In this document: piece after piece, positions 15,211 to 23,231 of the stretch
Position numbering within the stretch: position 1 is the stretch's first letter
Layout: each line of letters begins with the position of its first letter
Origin: Candidatus Yanofskyibacteriota bacterium
GTDB lineage: Bacteria > Patescibacteriota > Minisyncoccia > 2-02-FULL-40-12 > GWA2-44-9
Length of the DNA: 49,689 nucleotides
Direction of reading: 5' to 3'
Assembly: GCA_903830625.1 (NCBI GenBank)
Contig: CAIKUK010000009.1
Location: 1-49,689 of the forward strand
Made by a program: the position numbers and the translations under genes
The notes under the pieces: model-generated
The model's database searches: none
What the model was told of the DNA's origin: nothing
What the model saw: the letters and a program-made list of their open reading frames with translations, nothing else

Positions 15211-16951
15211 AACCCAATTTAAGTTTAGAAGAAAATCTATCATATACAGTAGCGTTTACTTCCCTAGTTGATTGCATTAAGCTTCGAAATTCTTTCATAG
15301 TATCTAAGGATAAATCCTTATCCAATGTTCCATCCTTAAGACCCTTTAATAGATAGGAAGAAAATGCGATTGAAGAATTAACGATAGGAAGCCAGTATCC
15401 TATAGTTTTATCAAACGTCAATTTTTTACTAAACTGTAATCTAAATAAATTTGGAATTTTTTTACCTAATATAATTTCAGAACAAGAAGCTATAGCAGAG
15501 GTAAGCAAAATAACGGAGCCTCTGTTTTTAAGGAAACCAAACTGTTCTTCTTCTGTTTCTGTTAACTGGCCCACCTTTGATTTATGCGAAAGTTCGAGTT
15601 TCTTTTTCTCCACAGCCTTAAGAAGCGAATACGCCACAAAAATATGGGCGGCGGTTGTGTGGGTTGAAAAGTATTTCATATATAAATCGTCTTCGGTCCA
15701 AATTTTTGTTTTTCGGTGGTATGCCGTATATGGATCACCATGAAATGCTGCTAAAGCTTGAGAAGCAACTATCGAAGGCAATGCATTTTTCTTTCGTTTT
15801 ATTAATTCCTCAGTTCCGCCTCTTCTTCGGAGATACTTCAGATCAGAAACCTTAAGGAATTCGGTTTCTAACCGCTTCTGTGTTTTGTCGTTACTTTTGT
15901 GGTCTGGCGCTATTGTTTTATTTTGGCTATTATTAAATTTTACAATGCCCAATATAGTATCCCTGCTCGAACTTTCAATAAATCGTACCTGAACCGCTGC
16001 TTTTTTATTTGGGCGTTTAGTTAGATTGCCGACAGCTCCCGTTGTCTGTGCCCCATTTACGATTGATATGCCGCTTATTGTTAAACTGTCTGGTTTTTGT
16101 TCAATTATTTTATCAACAAGAATAGTTATACCATTATTATAAATCCAGAATTTATTAGCATCAGTTTCTGCTGTTTGCCTAATATTATTGTTAATATTCT
16201 CGTCGCGGTCTCTACTTCCAAGATAATCGCGGATATTGGCAGAAAATAACCTTTGTCCGTATTTTTTAAAAATGCTATGCAGCCAAGTTAATGATATCGA
16301 TGTTACGAAGGCTTTCCAATCGGGTCCTTTCACACTAAAGCCGCCATCAATAGGAAGTCGCAACGTGTCTTTAATAAGTATTGGTGTTGATATAGCTTCA
16401 TACCATTCCTCTAGTATTTTTTGATCAATTTCCTCAGCAATGATTTTAACAGAATCAATTTTTAGAACCGACTTAATATGTGCTTGGGTTGATCGCTCGA
16501 CTACTTTTAATTCTCTCTTAACATTATCGGATCCGTTAAGATTGTGTACGTACCAGATGTAAATAGTTTTAATTTCTCCATCAAGTAAGGATCTTTGTAG
16601 TTCCTTTGCGTGTGGCTTTAATCTTTCAGGGAAATCTAAACCATTAGGATCTTCGAAAAGCCATGCCATTGCTGTGTTTAAATCACTTGCCTTGTTCGCT
16701 TTTGCTTCTTTCCTGTGTTTAGTTGAAATAGAGATATAAGATTGGATAATAACTGCAATTTCTTGCTCTTGGTCTAGATAAATAATATCAGCTTTTTTAT
16801 CGTCTCCACCATCTACTACCGAGTTGACGCCGATTTGTGATATATCTTCAATCCCTAACTTTAGCTGCAGAGCAAATAATCCTAAGCCAGCAGATCCAAA
16901 TATCTTAAGGTCATCTCTACTTTTAAAAGTATCTAGGGCTGCATTCGACAT
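15209..16951 (-). CDS. AIPR family (abortive phage resistance) protein
   Basis: A 580-residue protein. The AIPR domain is recognised from FWIYNNGITILVDKI, GISIVNGAQTTGAVGNL and VQVRFIESS...VKFNNSQNKTI (residues about 260-350). The N-terminal part (DGGDDKKADIIYLDQEQEIAVIIQ, key D...E...xxI) resembles a nuclease-like core. AIPR proteins were named from plasmid abortive-infection systems and recur in restriction islands. It is the last gene of the operon methyltransferase-endonuclease-Vsr-AIPR, five bases after Vsr. Its biochemical role is not established; the context says defence. Confidence 0.85.
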   Translation of the reverse strand: MSNAALDTFKSRDDLKIFGSAGLGLFALQLKLGIEDISQIGVNSVVDGGDDKKADIIYLDQEQEIAVIIQSYISISTKHRKEAKANKASDLNTAMAWLFEDPNGLDFPERLKPHAKELQRSLLDGEIKTIYIWYVHNLNGSDNVKRELKVVERSTQAHIKSVLKIDSVKIIAEEIDQKILEEWYEAISTPILIKDTLRLPIDGGFSVKGPDWKAFVTSISLTWLHSIFKKYGQRLFSANIRDYLGSRDRDENINNNIRQTAETDANKFWIYNNGITILVDKIIEQKPDSLTISGISIVNGAQTTGAVGNLTKRPNKKAAVQVRFIESSSRDTILGIVKFNNSQNKTIAPDHKSNDKTQKRLETEFLKVSDLKYLRRRGGTEELIKRKKNALPSIVASQALAAFHGDPYTAYHRKTKIWTEDDLYMKYFSTHTTAAHIFVAYSLLKAVEKKKLELSHKSKVGQLTETEEEQFGFLKNRGSVILLTSAIASCSEIILGKKIPNLFRLQFSKKLTFDKTIGYWLPIVNSSIAFSSYLLKGLKDGTLDKDLSLDTMKEFRSLMQSTREVNATVYDRFSSKLKLG

Positions 16952-16956
16952 AATTA

Positions 16957-17364
16957 TTAGGGGATAATATCATGTTCCCAAATTCTCAAAACGGTCCAGT
17001 TTTTATTTCTCAAATAGCAAGACACATTTTTATCACGTCTACGGTTTTTCTCTATCTTGTTTCTCCAAAAATCATTTTTTAATTGATGTTTCCATCTGGG
17101 GTACTGCCATCCGTGCCAAAAATCACTATCTAAAAATACACATACTTTTTGTTTTATAAAAACAATATCTGGCGTGCCTCTTAAACTTTTCATGTGGGTC
17201 TTAAAACTTACCCCCGTTCGTTTTAATTCAGAAATGAAAAAATTTTCAAAATTTGTATTCTTTGATCTAATTTTTGACATCAGCCGAGACCTTGATTCCC
17301 GAGATAATCTATCGTCAGTCCTATTCTTATTAAAATTGCGACCTAGGTAATTTCTTATGCGCAT
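16957..17364 (-). CDS. vsr: Very short patch repair endonuclease (Vsr)
   Basis: A 135-residue Vsr-like nickase. Family signatures: SRLMSKIRSKNT, FKTHMKSLRGTPDIVF (catalytic Asp in PDIV), VFLDSDFWHGW and NDFWRNKIEKNRRRD. Vsr cuts beside T:G mismatches made by deamination of 5-methylcytosine, which fits the neighbouring C5 methyltransferase. In the usual VHGCFWHGHxC segment the structural-zinc residues are replaced (LDSDFWHGWQY), so zinc binding is probably lost or different. It lies three bases after the endonuclease gene. Confidence 0.9.
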   Translation of the reverse strand: MRIRNYLGRNFNKNRTDDRLSRESRSRLMSKIRSKNTNFENFFISELKRTGVSFKTHMKSLRGTPDIVFIKQKVCVFLDSDFWHGWQYPRWKHQLKNDFWRNKIEKNRRRDKNVSCYLRNKNWTVLRIWEHDIIP

Positions 17365-17367
17365 AAG

Positions 17368-18000
17368 CTAATCGACACCCCAAAGTTCAACCCAACGGTC
17401 GTAAACCTTAAAATTATCCACTCCCCTTTCCCAATTTATTTCAATCTTTAATACTTGCTTATCTTTAGCTAATAATACTAGAGCCTCTTTTGTAATTTCA
17501 ACACCTCTCGGATTTGTCCCTTGTTTTGGAAGCCGAATATATTTTTTTCTTCCTATTTTTTTAAAAACTCTGAGTTGACTCTCTTTGGGGAAATAATATA
17601 AATAACCAATTCCTCCCCAAAATATCTGCGCATATATCATATCTACGGCTGGTTGATATTTTTTCTTGAATTCAAGTGCTTTACGCCGGTCTACTGTCCA
17701 AATAAGCTTAAAGCTGGTTGGTTTTTTGCTGGTTGCTGTTTTGATTGAGATAGGATTACTAAATAATAAAACGTCTATTTCCGATCCTGTTATAGGAATG
17801 CCTATCTCCACATTTTCCTCTCCAAATCTATACATTAAAAGAGCAATGATAATTCTTTCTCTGGCGGAACCAATCTCCATGCCTAATTTGCCCGCTCGCG
17901 AGTTTTCAAGTTCTGCCAACTGAAAAAGATGAGGCATTTTACCCTTTATTTTCGCAATTATATCTTTGTCCGAGAAAAGCTGTACTAGGTAATCAGACAT
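17368..18000 (-). CDS. Type II restriction endonuclease, ThaI-like
   Basis: A 210-residue protein placed directly after the C5 methyltransferase. The segments VQLFSDKDIIAKIKGKMPHL and SRAGKLGMEIGSARERIII resemble, from memory, the ThaI family (site CGCG). TGSEIDVLLF followed by ISIKT fits a PD-(D/E)XK-type active site with a relaxed last motif. The family assignment is moderate; the role as cognate restriction enzyme is well supported by operon position, tight spacing (3 bases on both sides) and the partner Vsr. Confidence 0.75.
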   Translation of the reverse strand: MSDYLVQLFSDKDIIAKIKGKMPHLFQLAELENSRAGKLGMEIGSARERIIIALLMYRFGEENVEIGIPITGSEIDVLLFSNPISIKTATSKKPTSFKLIWTVDRRKALEFKKKYQPAVDMIYAQIFWGGIGYLYYFPKESQLRVFKKIGRKKYIRLPKQGTNPRGVEITKEALVLLAKDKQVLKIEINWERGVDNFKVYDRWVELWGVD

Positions 18001-18003
18001 TAC

Positions 18004-18975
18004 CTACACACTATACCTATCTAGGTATTTTTGTACAGCAGTTGCTACGTGCCAGGCCATCACTGGTGGCACGGCATTCCCAATCTGACGATAAGCAGCT
18101 GATGTTGATGGTAGGAAGATAAAATTGTCCGGAAATGACTGAATTCGAGCCGCTTCCCTAGCTGATAGTCTTCTCCCGCTCCAATGATACTCAATATTGC
18201 CATGATGTTCAGCTCTCATGGTGGGACCGATTTTGTCTGGAGACACTGTTGTGTTGCCCTGCGACCCTTTAAACAGTTTAGCTCTAGACCAGAAATGATT
18301 AGAGACTTCACCGCTTTTTTTATTTTCTAGGTCACCGATTGCTTGTCCTAACGTAACCCAATTAGTCTTATCCAGTATCGGTTTGGGGTGCTCAAATTTG
18401 GGAAGCCCCAATTTTTTATTAGTCCCGACTATGATAACTCTCTCTCTAGACTGAGGAACACCGTAATTAGCCGCTAAATATAGATTTGTGGAAATTTCGT
18501 AACCCAATTCCGCAAAATCGTTTTCGATCTTTTTGATGGCTTCACCATTATTCATACTCAACAATCCCTTAACGTTTTCCGCAATAAAAACCTTCGGTTC
18601 CAACCTTCGTACGACTTCAACCATAGACTTATACAAAAGACCCCTTTTGCCCTGAAAACCTTGTCTTTTGCCGGCAAGACTAAAGTCTTGGCAAGGGAAT
18701 CCTCCTAAGACTATATCCACTTTTTGTGGTAATGGATCCTCGAATAATCCTGGTTTACTACCGCTTAGTATAATATTGATATCTTCACAGACTATTGGAT
18801 GTTCGAAATATTTTGAATATGTTCTAGCGGCACTAGGATCTATTTCATTGGCCCAAATTAAATTAAAATTATTTTTTTTATATTTTTTACCTAAAAAATT
18901 AAAATCTCCTTTAAACCCAAGGTCTAAACCTCCACATCCGGCAAATAGAGAAACGACTGAATATTTCATTGTCAT
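18004..18975 (-). CDS. DNA (cytosine-5) methyltransferase
   Basis: A 323-residue type II C5 methyltransferase. All core motifs are present: I SLFAGCGGLDLGF, IV GGFPCQDFSLAG with the catalytic Cys, VI AENVKGLL, VIII QSRERVIIVG, IX SAREAARIQSFPDNF and X YRQIGNAVPP. The target-recognition region is short (about residues 190-265). The start MTMKYSV (18975) or MKYSV (18969) fits the family better than the upstream codon at 19005. There is no Shine-Dalgarno sequence. It heads the restriction operon and protects host DNA at the endonuclease site. Confidence 0.94.
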   Translation of the reverse strand: MTMKYSVVSLFAGCGGLDLGFKGDFNFLGKKYKKNNFNLIWANEIDPSAARTYSKYFEHPIVCEDINIILSGSKPGLFEDPLPQKVDIVLGGFPCQDFSLAGKRQGFQGKRGLLYKSMVEVVRRLEPKVFIAENVKGLLSMNNGEAIKKIENDFAELGYEISTNLYLAANYGVPQSRERVIIVGTNKKLGLPKFEHPKPILDKTNWVTLGQAIGDLENKKSGEVSNHFWSRAKLFKGSQGNTTVSPDKIGPTMRAEHHGNIEYHWSGRRLSAREAARIQSFPDNFIFLPSTSAAYRQIGNAVPPVMAWHVATAVQKYLDRYSV

Positions 18976-19004
18976 AATTTTAGTCCCATTAATACTAAAT
19001 GACA

Positions 19005-19037
19005 AGAATAAAAGAGCCCTCAGGGCTCTTTTATTCT
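19005..19037. terminator. Bidirectional hairpin terminator
   Basis: A 16-bp stem (19005-19020 with 19022-19037) with A- and T-rich ends on both sides. It terminates the minus-strand DUF3892 gene, whose stop codon it touches, and separates it from the restriction operon. Confidence 0.85.
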
Positions 19038-19311
19038 AAATCTCCTCTAAAGAAAGCAAATTATCATTCCAATACCCATCAGCATAGGTTCGTAGATAAG
19101 GAGTTTTTCCCGGGTCATTTCTCACGACAGCTACTTCTGCACGCTTTCTGTTTTGGGGATCGATAACATAAAAAGTGTCTATGCGAGTATCTATTCTTCT
19201 AATCGCATCTTCTCTGGTTAATATCCACCCCGCTCCGCCAACATGAGTGATATGCTCATGTGAACTAAAACGATTCGGTTTTCTGATTCCAGTTATTTTT
19301 ACGTCTGCCAT
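19036..19311 (-). CDS. DUF3892 protein
   Basis: A 91-residue protein matching DUF3892: ITGIRKPNRFSSHEHITHVGG at the N terminus (first 20: I to G), GWILTREDAIRRID, TFYVIDPQNRKRAEV and YLRTYADGYWNDNLLSLEE. Function unknown; homologs are widespread near mobile regions. It has its own promoter (19377-19404) and terminator, so it is a separate unit upstream of the restriction operon. Confidence 0.85.
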   Translation of the reverse strand: MADVKITGIRKPNRFSSHEHITHVGGAGWILTREDAIRRIDTRIDTFYVIDPQNRKRAEVAVVRNDPGKTPYLRTYADGYWNDNLLSLEEI

Positions 19312-19366
19312 TTTATTGAATCTTGAATATTTTTATTTATCCCTCGACCGATTTAAAATCCGTTTA

Positions 19367-19404
19367 GGTTGCTCTAAATATAGCAACCATGTTTTAACCG
19401 TCAA
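19367..19404 (-). promoter_or_regulatory. Promoter of the DUF3892 gene with inverted repeat
   Basis: On the minus strand TTGACG (19399-19404), 16-base spacer, TATATT (19377-19382). A 7-bp inverted repeat GGTTGCT/AGCAACC (19367-19373, 19382-19388) frames the -10 box and may be an operator. Confidence 0.6.
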
Positions 19405-19445
19405 GAGTGTCAAGTGGATAATTGACGTAAGCACAAAAGAGCGAC

Positions 19446-19654
19446 GCCCAAGCCATTTGAAAGACTCCCCGCAGGCCTTTCAGCTATTCCAGTAAGGCGA
19501 TAGCCGGCCAGATGCCATTGAGGTTCCCAGTTTGAGTCATCAAACTGTTGGACCGAAATAGCATTGGCGTAGATTGGTGCTGGGTGAAAGGCTGAGGGAT
19601 AGGCGCGAATCTTCGCTGGAAAGATGAGACGCCGGTCTTTCAAATGGTTTGGGC
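19446..19654. ncRNA. 209-nt structured element, candidate RNA or MITE
   Basis: The ends form a 20-bp stem (19446-19465 with 19635-19654; 19 Watson-Crick pairs and one G-T pair that is a G-U wobble only on the plus strand). Inside are TCCC/GGGA, then CAG-bulge-CCTTTCA with TGAAAGGCTG, an apical hairpin CAGTTTG/CAAACTG, and a side hairpin GGCG...ATCTT/AAGAT...CGCC. No reading frame fits. It begins seven bases after the stop of the membrane protein gene. I see no tRNA-like end, RNase P or SRP signature. Strand and identity are open. Confidence 0.55.
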
Positions 19655-19660
19655 GGAGCT

Positions 19661-20119
19661 TTATCCCAAACGCCGAACGGCGAAAATCGCCGTGATATAC
19701 GCCGTGAAGAAAAACAACAGACCTGTGAAACAGGGCGTGAGCAATGGGAAGACACCGGGAGCACAACTGATGGAAACGGTATTGGCGCCGAAGAGTTTAT
19801 AATATTCAATAAATTCATAGGCCACGACCGAACCGGCAAAGAAGACGCAAAACAATAAAAAGTTACGGAGATAGCGCTGACGCGTGTAGCCGGGCTTGAG
19901 CCAATTAGAGAAAGACCAGACCGTCGCAAAAATGAAAGCCATTGACCCCCAGAAACAGGGCGTCAAGAAAGGATTAGAAATAACGCAGTCCTTAAAACGA
20001 AAGACCGTGCCATAAACCATTTTAAAATTATCAAATTGCCCCAAAAGCTTAGACCAAGCAAAAATAGTCCCGCCGACCAGTATCAAAGACTGTCCCAAAA
20101 GAAGAGTTTTTATTTTCAT
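19661..20119 (-). CDS. Four-helix membrane protein with repeated Cys motif
   Basis: A 152-residue membrane protein with four transmembrane segments. A motif occurs twice: C(x)7LTPCFWG and C(x)7LTPCFTG, each just before a helix, pointing to an internal duplication and paired cysteines facing one side of the membrane. This is reminiscent of small thiol-redox membrane proteins, but no family is recognised. Followed directly by the 209-nt structured element. Confidence 0.72.
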   Translation of the reverse strand: MKIKTLLLGQSLILVGGTIFAWSKLLGQFDNFKMVYGTVFRFKDCVISNPFLTPCFWGSMAFIFATVWSFSNWLKPGYTRQRYLRNFLLFCVFFAGSVVAYEFIEYYKLFGANTVSISCAPGVFPLLTPCFTGLLFFFTAYITAIFAVRRLG

Positions 20120-20181
20120 AGATATGTGGATAACTATTGACTTCCTGTACCCTTTCGTTATATACTGTATCTAATCATCAA

Positions 20182-20218
20182 CGGAAAAGATAACCCTATA
20201 AGGTTTCGTCCTTATGGG
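20182..20218 (-). terminator. Terminator of the NYN gene
   Basis: CCCATAAGG pairs with CCTTATAGGG on the minus strand (one-base bulge) followed by TTATCTTTT. The hairpin overlaps the stop codon of the gene. Confidence 0.7.
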
Positions 20219-20711
20219 GCCTTTTCTTTTTATACTCCAGTTTATCTTTTAGTTCGTTCATAAATCGCAAATATGGCCTGCAGATTTTGAATTTTAACAA
20301 AGCCGAAAATTTATCCTTATTAGGAACAATAATAACTTGCAGTTTTTCGGATTCAATCAAGTATTTGGCTAAGCAATAAAAGTCTCCGTCACCGGTTACA
20401 ATAATGGCTTTATTATAATTTTTATATTCAACCATTGTTTGTAATACCAACTCTGCATCACAATTACCCTTGGTCGTCCCATCTTTGTATTTCAAGGTCG
20501 GTTTAAAAATACAAATGAATCCGGCCTCCTGAAGCGACGCGTAAAGATCGCTATTACCTTCTACGAAACCTATAAAAAGAAAAGCTTTGGATACACCGTA
20601 TTTATCCGAAAGATATCGATAAAAACGCCTAAAATCCAAAATCCAACCGAGATCTCGAATGCTTAGATTTAAATTCTGGCTATCTATAAACGCGTAGTTG
20701 TTCTTATCCAT
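20196..20711 (-). CDS. NYN domain (LabA/DUF88-like, PIN-fold) protein
   Basis: A 171-residue NYN-domain protein: YAFIDSQNLNLSI with the first catalytic Asp, KGNCDAELVLQTM, and IIVTGDGDFYCLAKYL, giving the conserved acidic cluster of PIN-like ribonucleases. The likely activity is RNA cleavage. I use the ATG at 20711 (MDKNNYAF); an in-frame TTG at 20750 would overlap the GT4 gene. There is no Shine-Dalgarno sequence. Downstream of the GT4 gene but probably functionally unrelated to it. Confidence 0.85.
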   Translation of the reverse strand: MDKNNYAFIDSQNLNLSIRDLGWILDFRRFYRYLSDKYGVSKAFLFIGFVEGNSDLYASLQEAGFICIFKPTLKYKDGTTKGNCDAELVLQTMVEYKNYNKAIIVTGDGDFYCLAKYLIESEKLQVIIVPNKDKFSALLKFKICRPYLRFMNELKDKLEYKKKRPHKDETL

Positions 20712-20742
20712 TCTCGTTTTTATTATCCCACGTTCTGATGTT

Positions 20743-21825
20743 TTAGCCAATCAATTGTACAATCGCCTCTTTGAACTTGTCGGCGCTGAAATGGGAAGCA
20801 TGAGATTTGATAAATTCGGGATTGTAATTGGTGTAATTTTCATTCAAACGGCGGACGGCATCGGCGAGAGCTTCGGGAATGGGGTCGTCAAAGAATTCTC
20901 CTGTTTTGTTTTCAATAATAGTTTCCAAGGCGCCGCCTTTGCGGAGAGCGACGACCGGCTTGCCAAAAGACATGGCTTCAATCGGAGTCAGCCCAAAATC
21001 TTCTTCCTGAGGCATGATAAAGGCCCGGCAGGCGTGGTAATACTCCGCCAGCATGGAATCATCCTGCTCGCCAAGAAAGATGATGTTCTTGCCCGCCAGA
21101 CGCTTTAACCTTTCTTTATCCGGCCCGTCGCCAATAATTACCAGCGGATATTCCAGTTTATTAAAAGCCTCAATGGCAATATCAATGTTTTTGTATTTAT
21201 ATAATCGTGAGACTATGAGGTAAAAATTAGTCTCCATTACAAGTTCGAGCTTTGGGTTTAAGGTTCCGCCTAATTTTTTAACGGGAGGATAAATTATAAT
21301 GGAGTCTCTTCGGTAATACTTCTTAATCCTACTTTGGACAGCTTTTGATATCGCGACATATTGATCGACGCGATCGGCGGCGGCTCTGTCCCAGAGACGC
21401 AATAAATGCTGATATGTGAGCGCAGGCCAGGACAAGGCATTATCGCGGACATAATCGGCGTGTCTGTCCCAGAGAGAACGCGACGGGCTGTAGCAATAAC
21501 AAATATGTTTGGTGGAGGGTTTTAAAACCAGCCCTTTGGAAAACGAAACCGAAGAGGATAAAACTTTATCAAATTCCGACAAGTCAAAAGATTCAATGGC
21601 CGTCGGCATCAGCCAGCCGAAAAGCGGATAGAGTTTAGTAATAAAAGGAATCTTCTGCAAAAAGCTGGCCCGAATATCGGCCGATGGCAACCATTGCCGA
21701 ACAAATGGCTCATCATAAAAAAGCGTGTAGATGGGCGCCTGCGGAAAGATTTCGTGCAACTCAATCAAGACTCTTTCCGCTCCGCTTATATTTTTCAGCC
21801 AATCGTGGACGAGTGCTAATTTCAT
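20743..21825 (-). CDS. Glycosyltransferase family 4
   Basis: A 360-residue GT-B enzyme: N-terminal VHDWLKNISGAERVL, linker HICYCYSPSRSLWDRH, then the donor-binding domain YLIVSRLYKYKNIDIAIEA and MPQEEDFGLTPIEAMSFGKP with the conserved E(x)7E. Similar proteins attach mannose or related sugars to lipid-linked precursors. Its ATG overlaps the stop of the small upstream gene by four bases (ATGA), suggesting coupled translation. Confidence 0.92.
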   Translation of the reverse strand: MKLALVHDWLKNISGAERVLIELHEIFPQAPIYTLFYDEPFVRQWLPSADIRASFLQKIPFITKLYPLFGWLMPTAIESFDLSEFDKVLSSSVSFSKGLVLKPSTKHICYCYSPSRSLWDRHADYVRDNALSWPALTYQHLLRLWDRAAADRVDQYVAISKAVQSRIKKYYRRDSIIIYPPVKKLGGTLNPKLELVMETNFYLIVSRLYKYKNIDIAIEAFNKLEYPLVIIGDGPDKERLKRLAGKNIIFLGEQDDSMLAEYYHACRAFIMPQEEDFGLTPIEAMSFGKPVVALRKGGALETIIENKTGEFFDDPIPEALADAVRRLNENYTNYNPEFIKSHASHFSADKFKEAIVQLIG

Positions 21826-22013
21826 AGAAATACGTTTAGGGCCACTTCCGCCTCATTGCCTCCGCCAACCATTCCAATTCCCCTGCGAGGAATTGTCACT
21901 GCGTTCTCGGTCCGGATTTTGTCAAGATATTCGCTTCGCTCAATCGTTGACAATCCATGCAATCCGGATTCGAAAGCTTGTCGGAAGGCAATGAGGCGTT
22001 CGTTATTAATCAT
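21822..22013 (-). CDS. Hypothetical small protein (63 aa) coupled to GT4
   Basis: Unrecognised. It reads MINNERLIAFRQAFESGLHG..., charged in the first half, with a glycine-rich RRGIGMVGGGNEA near the end. The only support is the ATGA overlap with the GT4 start and the lack of any other use for this stretch. No Shine-Dalgarno is evident. It could be a chance frame in a 5' leader. Confidence 0.45.
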   Translation of the reverse strand: MINNERLIAFRQAFESGLHGLSTIERSEYLDKIRTENAVTIPRRGIGMVGGGNEAEVALNVFL

Positions 22014-22047
22014 ATATTTCTATCATTTCTTGGTCTTTTTCGCGATA

Positions 22048-22076
22048 TTGACTTCGTGGTTGTTTAATGTTAAATT
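22048..22076 (+). promoter_or_regulatory. Promoter of the 22095 zinc-ribbon gene
   Basis: TTGACT (22048-22053), 17-base spacer, TAAATT (22071-22076), with AAGGAGG and the ATG directly after. Confidence 0.75.
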
Positions 22077-22094
22077 ATTGATAAGGAGGAAACC

Positions 22095-22334
22095 ATGCCT
22101 GACAAGAGGGATATCGTGCAAGAAATAACAGACACGATAATTAGATTCGATCTGAGTAATCGTATACCCGGGAAGATGCCGACACGGCTACCGAAGTGCC
22201 CCCATTGCGAGGCTCACTTGCAAGGGGTCGATTCGGTCGAGGTGGCAGGAACCAGAAAGGGCTCCGTAATCTGCAGCAAGTTGTTCCACTGGTGCCAGTA
22301 TTGTCACACGCTTCTGGGTATCACGAATTTCTAG
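22095..22334 (+). CDS. Small zinc-ribbon protein (79 aa), cassette type
   Basis: The start follows AAGGAGG with a five-base spacer. The N-terminal half is charged and helical; the C-terminal half has CPHCEAH and CQYCHT, a two-knuckle zinc ribbon. No family name is recognised. It has its own promoter (22048-22076) and terminator (22356-22385). First of four plus-strand cassette genes embedded among minus-strand core genes. Confidence 0.75.
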   Translation: MPDKRDIVQEITDTIIRFDLSNRIPGKMPTRLPKCPHCEAHLQGVDSVEVAGTRKGSVICSKLFHWCQYCHTLLGITNF

Positions 22335-22355
22335 CCCAGGAGAGCAGACGGCTGA

Positions 22356-22385
22356 GCCCGCGACCGACGCGGGCTTTTGTTTTTT
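22356..22385 (+). terminator. Intrinsic terminator after the 22095 gene
   Basis: GCCCGCG/CGCGGGC stem with a five-base loop, then TTTTGTTTTTT. Confidence 0.9.
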
Positions 22386-22436
22386 AGACTTGCTTTATTT
22401 TTATTTTTGTGGCAATATATGGCCGGAGGTGAGCTG

Positions 22437-22766
22437 ATGCCTGTGAAGTTCCTAGCAACCAACAAGGAAAGGAACTCCGATCTTTTTAACCAGATGGAAT
22501 TAAACATCCTTCTTGTCCTGGAACATAACACTCCCCAAGGACTTGTTTTCAACAAGGAGAAAGGGATTGATGAGTTCTCGGAAGCTTTGAATCAGAGGGA
22601 TGTTTTCCGCGCCCAAACCCTGGCTCGCCTGACCAGACTAGGCCTGATCAGTGTTGAAAAGACAGGATCTGAAGACACTCGGTTTAGGCTACATGCGAAC
22701 GGTATTGCAGTTCTTGAGCTCTACCGAGCCATCCAGAAGATCATCAACGTCTCGAAAAGAGTCTGA
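22437..22766 (+). CDS. Winged-helix-like hypothetical protein (109 aa), cassette type
   Basis: I use the ATG at 22437 because GGAGGTGA lies just before it; the frame is open upstream but that part covers the promoter. Promoter: TTGCTT (22390-22395), 17-base spacer, CAATAT (22413-22418). The segment FRAQTLARLTRLGLISVEK followed by TRFRLHANGIAVLELYRAI has the layout of a winged helix (recognition helix, then beta-wing), like MarR/PadR-type proteins. Function is inferred from this pattern only. No clear terminator follows; it may be read together with the next gene. Confidence 0.68.
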   Translation: MPVKFLATNKERNSDLFNQMELNILLVLEHNTPQGLVFNKEKGIDEFSEALNQRDVFRAQTLARLTRLGLISVEKTGSEDTRFRLHANGIAVLELYRAIQKIINVSKRV

Positions 22767-22823
22767 CCCGCCCGTGTCTTCCTGTGGCCCCACCGGGAAA
22801 AGTACTACCTATAAGGAGGCACA

Positions 22824-23108
22824 TTGAAAATCATCCGAAAATACAGAACGTTGTGGCTCGTTGTTGTCCTGTGGGCTTTCGCCAGATACGGATGGCACGC
22901 CAACGGCCATTCTCAAGTCCTCATCTGGGTTGTCGGCGTACCATTGGCCCTTTTCTATCTTCAGGCCCATCGGTGCCGGCACTGGGATTGCGGGAGTTGG
23001 AATACCACCACCGGATGGGACAAGAGCAGGATAATTTCGGAGAAGATTCGCCAGTGTCACGACTGCGGGTACCCGGAATCCATCAAGAGGGGCCGCCTGT
23101 TGCGGTAA
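22824..23108 (+). CDS. Small membrane protein with Cys-rich tail (94 aa), cassette type
   Basis: Starts with TTG at 22824, four bases after AGGAGG. Two hydrophobic segments (about residues 9-20 and 31-46) are followed by a soluble tail with CRHWDC and CHDC, a possible zinc ribbon on the cytoplasmic side. No family recognised. Ends in a strong two-stem terminator. GC-rich like the other small cassettes. Confidence 0.65.
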   Translation: MKIIRKYRTLWLVVVLWAFARYGWHANGHSQVLIWVVGVPLALFYLQAHRCRHWDCGSWNTTTGWDKSRIISEKIRQCHDCGYPESIKRGRLLR

Positions 23109-23113
23109 CTCGC

Positions 23114-23175
23114 CTCGATATGTGGAAAGGTCTCGACTCTGAGTCGGGACCTCCATATCGAGGCCTTTTTGTTTT
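23114..23175 (+). terminator. Two-stem intrinsic terminator
   Basis: Outer stem CCTCGATATG/CATATCGAGG (23114-23123, 23155-23164), inner stem GGTC-CGACT/AGTCG-GACC, followed by CCTTTTTGTTTT. Confidence 0.85.
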
Positions 23176-23231
23176 ATTTGACTAAACCCTATTTTGTATG
23201 CTATATTACAAACACACACAAGGAGGAAAGT

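Noticed and set aside
19410-19929. Overlapping minus-strand frames of 118 and 129 codons
   Set aside because: They cross the structured element and the membrane protein gene in other phases, with Ser/Arg-rich composition and no family features.
22809-23219. 136-codon minus-strand frame
   Set aside because: It lies entirely antisense to two cassette genes with good SDs and terminators, and starts inside the next promoter region.
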